Source: JAWWPY01 sp964412845 (GTDB lineage: Bacteria > Actinomycetota > Actinomycetes > Streptosporangiales > Streptosporangiaceae). From it: a stretch of 8,296 nucleotides of DNA. Below are positions 6,401 through 8,296 of this stretch, in pieces; positions within the stretch are counted from its first letter, which is position 1; every line of letters starts with the position of its first letter. The notes beneath the pieces were generated by a model. The model saw only the letters and a program-made list of their open reading frames with translations. It was not told where the DNA came from and searched no databases. Location: the NCBI GenBank assembly GCA_964412845.1, contig CAYPQM010000227.1:1-8296 (forward strand), in the 5' to 3' direction. Both the position numbers and the translations under genes were made by a program.

Positions 6401-7269
6401 CAGAGAATCTAGGCGTCGCCCCATCGACCTGGCTGGCCGGAGATCCCTACACCGCCGCCGCGGCCAGTGCCGCCCGGTTGTCCCGGCTGACCGGGATGGC
6501 CGCTCATGACGTAGCCGTGGTCCTGGGCTCAGGCTGGGGGAAGGCCGCCGACCTGCTGGGCTCCGCCTTGGCCGAAGTGCCGCTGGCCGACCTCGGGGGG
6601 TTCCCTGAGCCAACTGTCGGCGGCCACGTGGGGAGCGTCCGTTCCGTGGTCCTCGCGGGCGCGGCCACCGGACCCGTGCGGGTACTGGTTTTCCTCGGCC
6701 GCAGTCACCTGTACGAGGGCCACTCGCCCGCCACCGTGGTGCACGGGGTGCGCACCGCGGTCTCTGCTGGCTGCCGGGTTATCGTGCTGACCAACGCGGC
6801 CGGCGGGATCCGTAACGGGTTCCGGGTCGGCCAGCCCGTGCTCATCAGCGACCACCTCAACCTGACTGGCCGCTCGCCGCTGGCCGGCCCGCTGCCGCCC
6901 GACGGGTACCCGTCCCGGTTCACCGACCTCACCGGCCTGTACTCGCCGCGGCTGCGGGCGCTGGCCCGGGCCGCCGAACCAGGCCTGGCCGAGGGGGTGT
7001 ACGCCGCCCTGCCCGGTCCGCACTACGAGACGCCAGCCGAGATCAGCATGCTGCGCACGCTGGGCGCCGACCTGGTGGGCATGTCGACCGTGCTTGAGGC
7101 GATCGCCGCCCGCCACCTCGGTGCCGAGGTGGCAGCGATTTCGCTGGTCAGCAACCTCGCAGCAGGCCTGGCGCCGCACGGGCTCAACCACGCCGAAGTG
7201 GTGGCGGCCGGGGAGGCCGCCGTCGGCCGGATGGGCGCGCTGCTCGCCGACATGCTGCCCCGGGTATGA
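6397..7269 (+). CDS. Purine nucleoside phosphorylase (trimeric, PNP_UDP_1 family)
   Basis: 290-aa cytoplasmic enzyme of the high-molecular-mass (trimeric) PNP class, cleaving inosine, guanosine and deoxy forms with phosphate to base plus (deoxy)ribose-1-phosphate. Active-site positions known for the family are all present: Ser45 in GSGWG, Arg102 and His104 in FLGRSHLYEGH (phosphate), NAAGG, Tyr210-Glu211 in GPHYETPAE (base), Met229-Ser230 in GMSTVLEAI, and Asn253 in SLVSNLAAG. The protein closely resembles mycobacterial PunA (268 aa) but has about 20 extra N-terminal residues. The ATG at 6397 overlaps the permease 2 stop by 4 nt. No strong Shine-Dalgarno is seen, consistent with coupling. A methylthioadenosine phosphorylase is the main alternative in this superfamily. 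The Glu211 and Asn253 pair favours 6-oxopurine PNP. The gene names punA and deoD are both used in related species, so no symbol is given. Confidence 0.95.
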   Translation: MTENLGVAPSTWLAGDPYTAAAASAARLSRLTGMAAHDVAVVLGSGWGKAADLLGSALAEVPLADLGGFPEPTVGGHVGSVRSVVLAGAATGPVRVLVFLGRSHLYEGHSPATVVHGVRTAVSAGCRVIVLTNAAGGIRNGFRVGQPVLISDHLNLTGRSPLAGPLPPDGYPSRFTDLTGLYSPRLRALARAAEPGLAEGVYAALPGPHYETPAEISMLRTLGADLVGMSTVLEAIAARHLGAEVAAISLVSNLAAGLAPHGLNHAEVVAAGEAAVGRMGALLADMLPRV

Positions 7270-7270
7270 C

Positions 7271-8296
7271 ATGACCCCGGCCGATCTCCGGGCCCGCGCG
7301 GAAGCGTGGATGGCCGAGGACCCGGACCCTGGTGACCGGGCCGAGTTGCGGGCACTGCTCGCCGACATCGGCCCGCCGGACGCGACGGACGCGCGCAGCG
7401 TGGCCGCGCGCGCCGAGCTCACCGACCGGTTCGCGGGGCGGCTGGAGTTCGGCACCGCCGGTCTGCGCGGCGCGGTCGGTGCGGGCCCGAACCGGATGAA
7501 CCGTGCGGTCGTCCGGGGCGCGACCGCGGCCCTGGCTGGGTGGCTGCGACAGCGCAGGCCGGGGGCGGTCACCGCCGGTGTGGTGGTCGGCTGGGACGCG
7601 CGGCACCGGTCAGCCGAGTTCGCCGACGAGGTGACATCGGTGCTCACCGGGGCCGGGATCCGGGTCCACCTGCTGCCGCCGCACAGCCCCACACCACTGC
7701 TCGCCTTCGCGGTCCGGCACCTGTCCGCCGGAGCCGGCATCATGATCACCGCTAGTCACAACCCTCCGGCGGACAATGGCTACAAGCTCTATCTCGGTGA
7801 CGGCGCGCAGATAGTGCCGCCCGCCGATGTGCAGATCGAGGCCGCGATCCGCGCCCTTGGCCCACTGTCCCGCATCCCGGCCCGGACGGGCAGCAACGCG
7901 CTGGTCATTCACCAGGGCGATGAGGTGGCCCAGGCCTACCTGGACGCCATCGCGGGATCCCCGGGGGCCAGGCCTGCCGCCACCGGCGAGCCGCTCCGCA
8001 TCGTCTACACGCCGTTGCACGGCATCGCCTGCCGCCTGGCCGTGCGGGCGATCGAGCACGCGGGTTTCCCCGTGCCGCACGTGGTCGAGGCGCAGGCCGA
8101 CCCTGACCCCGACTTCCCGACCGTCGCCTTTCCCAACCCGGAGCAACCGGGAGCCCTGGACCTGGCTCTGGCCGACGCCCGCAGGCTCGGCGCGGACCTG
8201 GTGCTGGCCAACGACCCGGACGGCGACCGGCTGGCCGTGGCCGTGCCCGACCCGGCGGCCGGCGGCGGCTGGCGGATGCTCACCGGCGACCAGGTG
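7271..8296 (+). CDS. Alpha-D-phosphohexomutase family enzyme, PGM2/PgcA type; likely phosphopentomutase (3' end beyond window)
   Basis: The ATG at 7271 lies 1 nt after the PNP stop and opens a frame that is still open at the right edge (342 codons seen; the subfamily is usually about 550-600 aa). Motifs are RLEFGTAGLRGAVGAGPNRMN (family N-terminal loop), the catalytic phosphoserine motif TASHNPPADNGYK with Ser162, YTPLHG near 246-251, and the metal loop NDPDGDR with Asp315, Asp317 and Asp319. Enzymes of this family move phosphate between C1 and C6 or C5 of sugars. The RLEFGTAGLRG and DNGYK features match the PGM2/PgcA branch, in which human PGM2 is mainly a phosphopentomutase. Position directly after PNP suggests it turns (deoxy)ribose-1-phosphate into the 5-phosphate. 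Glucose-1-phosphate or mannose-phosphate activity is the alternative. Family is secure; substrate is inferred. Confidence 0.92.
   Translation, partial: MTPADLRARAEAWMAEDPDPGDRAELRALLADIGPPDATDARSVAARAELTDRFAGRLEFGTAGLRGAVGAGPNRMNRAVVRGATAALAGWLRQRRPGAVTAGVVVGWDARHRSAEFADEVTSVLTGAGIRVHLLPPHSPTPLLAFAVRHLSAGAGIMITASHNPPADNGYKLYLGDGAQIVPPADVQIEAAIRALGPLSRIPARTGSNALVIHQGDEVAQAYLDAIAGSPGARPAATGEPLRIVYTPLHGIACRLAVRAIEHAGFPVPHVVEAQADPDPDFPTVAFPNPEQPGALDLALADARRLGADLVLANDPDGDRLAVAVPDPAAGGGWRMLTGDQV

Noticed and set aside
6529..7749. 406-aa minus-strand frame
   Set aside because: It is antisense to PNP and the mutase, both of which have intact catalytic motifs. A shadow.
1..8296. CRISPR array, insertion sequence, tRNA/rRNA, toxin-antitoxin or defence genes
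   Set aside because: I saw no spaced direct repeats, transposase motifs, tRNA-like cloverleaf or defence domains. Nearly all sequence is accounted for by the salvage genes.

Overview
The window is very GC-rich coding DNA with frequent GTG starts and tightly overlapping genes, typical of an actinomycete (Actinobacteria). I cannot place it to genus. Almost every base belongs to one functional theme, the import and salvage or catabolism of nucleosides. All coding genes belong to recognisable families and none looks foreign.

Minus strand, left end (1-830): a two-gene unit of cytidine deaminase (cdd) followed by thymidine/pyrimidine-nucleoside phosphorylase (deoA, cut by the window edge). The two overlap by 8 nt. 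Between cdd and the plus-strand genes lies a 243-nt divergent control region (831-1073). It holds a candidate leaderless promoter for cdd, a palindrome over a -10-like box facing right, and small hairpins in the rightward leader.

Plus strand (1074-8296): a BMP/PnrA-type nucleoside-binding lipoprotein, then a strong intercistronic hairpin, a double-domain ABC ATPase, two BPD_transp_2 permeases, a trimeric-type purine nucleoside phosphorylase, and the 5' part of a PGM2/PgcA-type phosphosugar mutase that runs off the right edge. Most downstream junctions overlap by 4-8 nt or are 1 nt apart, implying translational coupling. The exception is the permease 1-permease 2 junction. There an 18-codon mini-ORF, closed by a G7 run, links stop to start through ATGA overlaps at both ends.

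Likely pathway: the lipoprotein captures nucleosides and the ATPase plus permease pair imports them. Cytidine and deoxycytidine are deaminated (Cdd). Pyrimidine nucleosides are cleaved by DeoA and purine nucleosides by PNP, giving bases and (deoxy)ribose-1-phosphate. The mutase probably converts the 1-phosphates to 5-phosphates for entry into central metabolism. I see no CRISPR, mobile element, tRNA or rRNA. I do not think the window holds an undescribed system. The points worth checking are regulatory and junction details, plus the mutase's real substrate.
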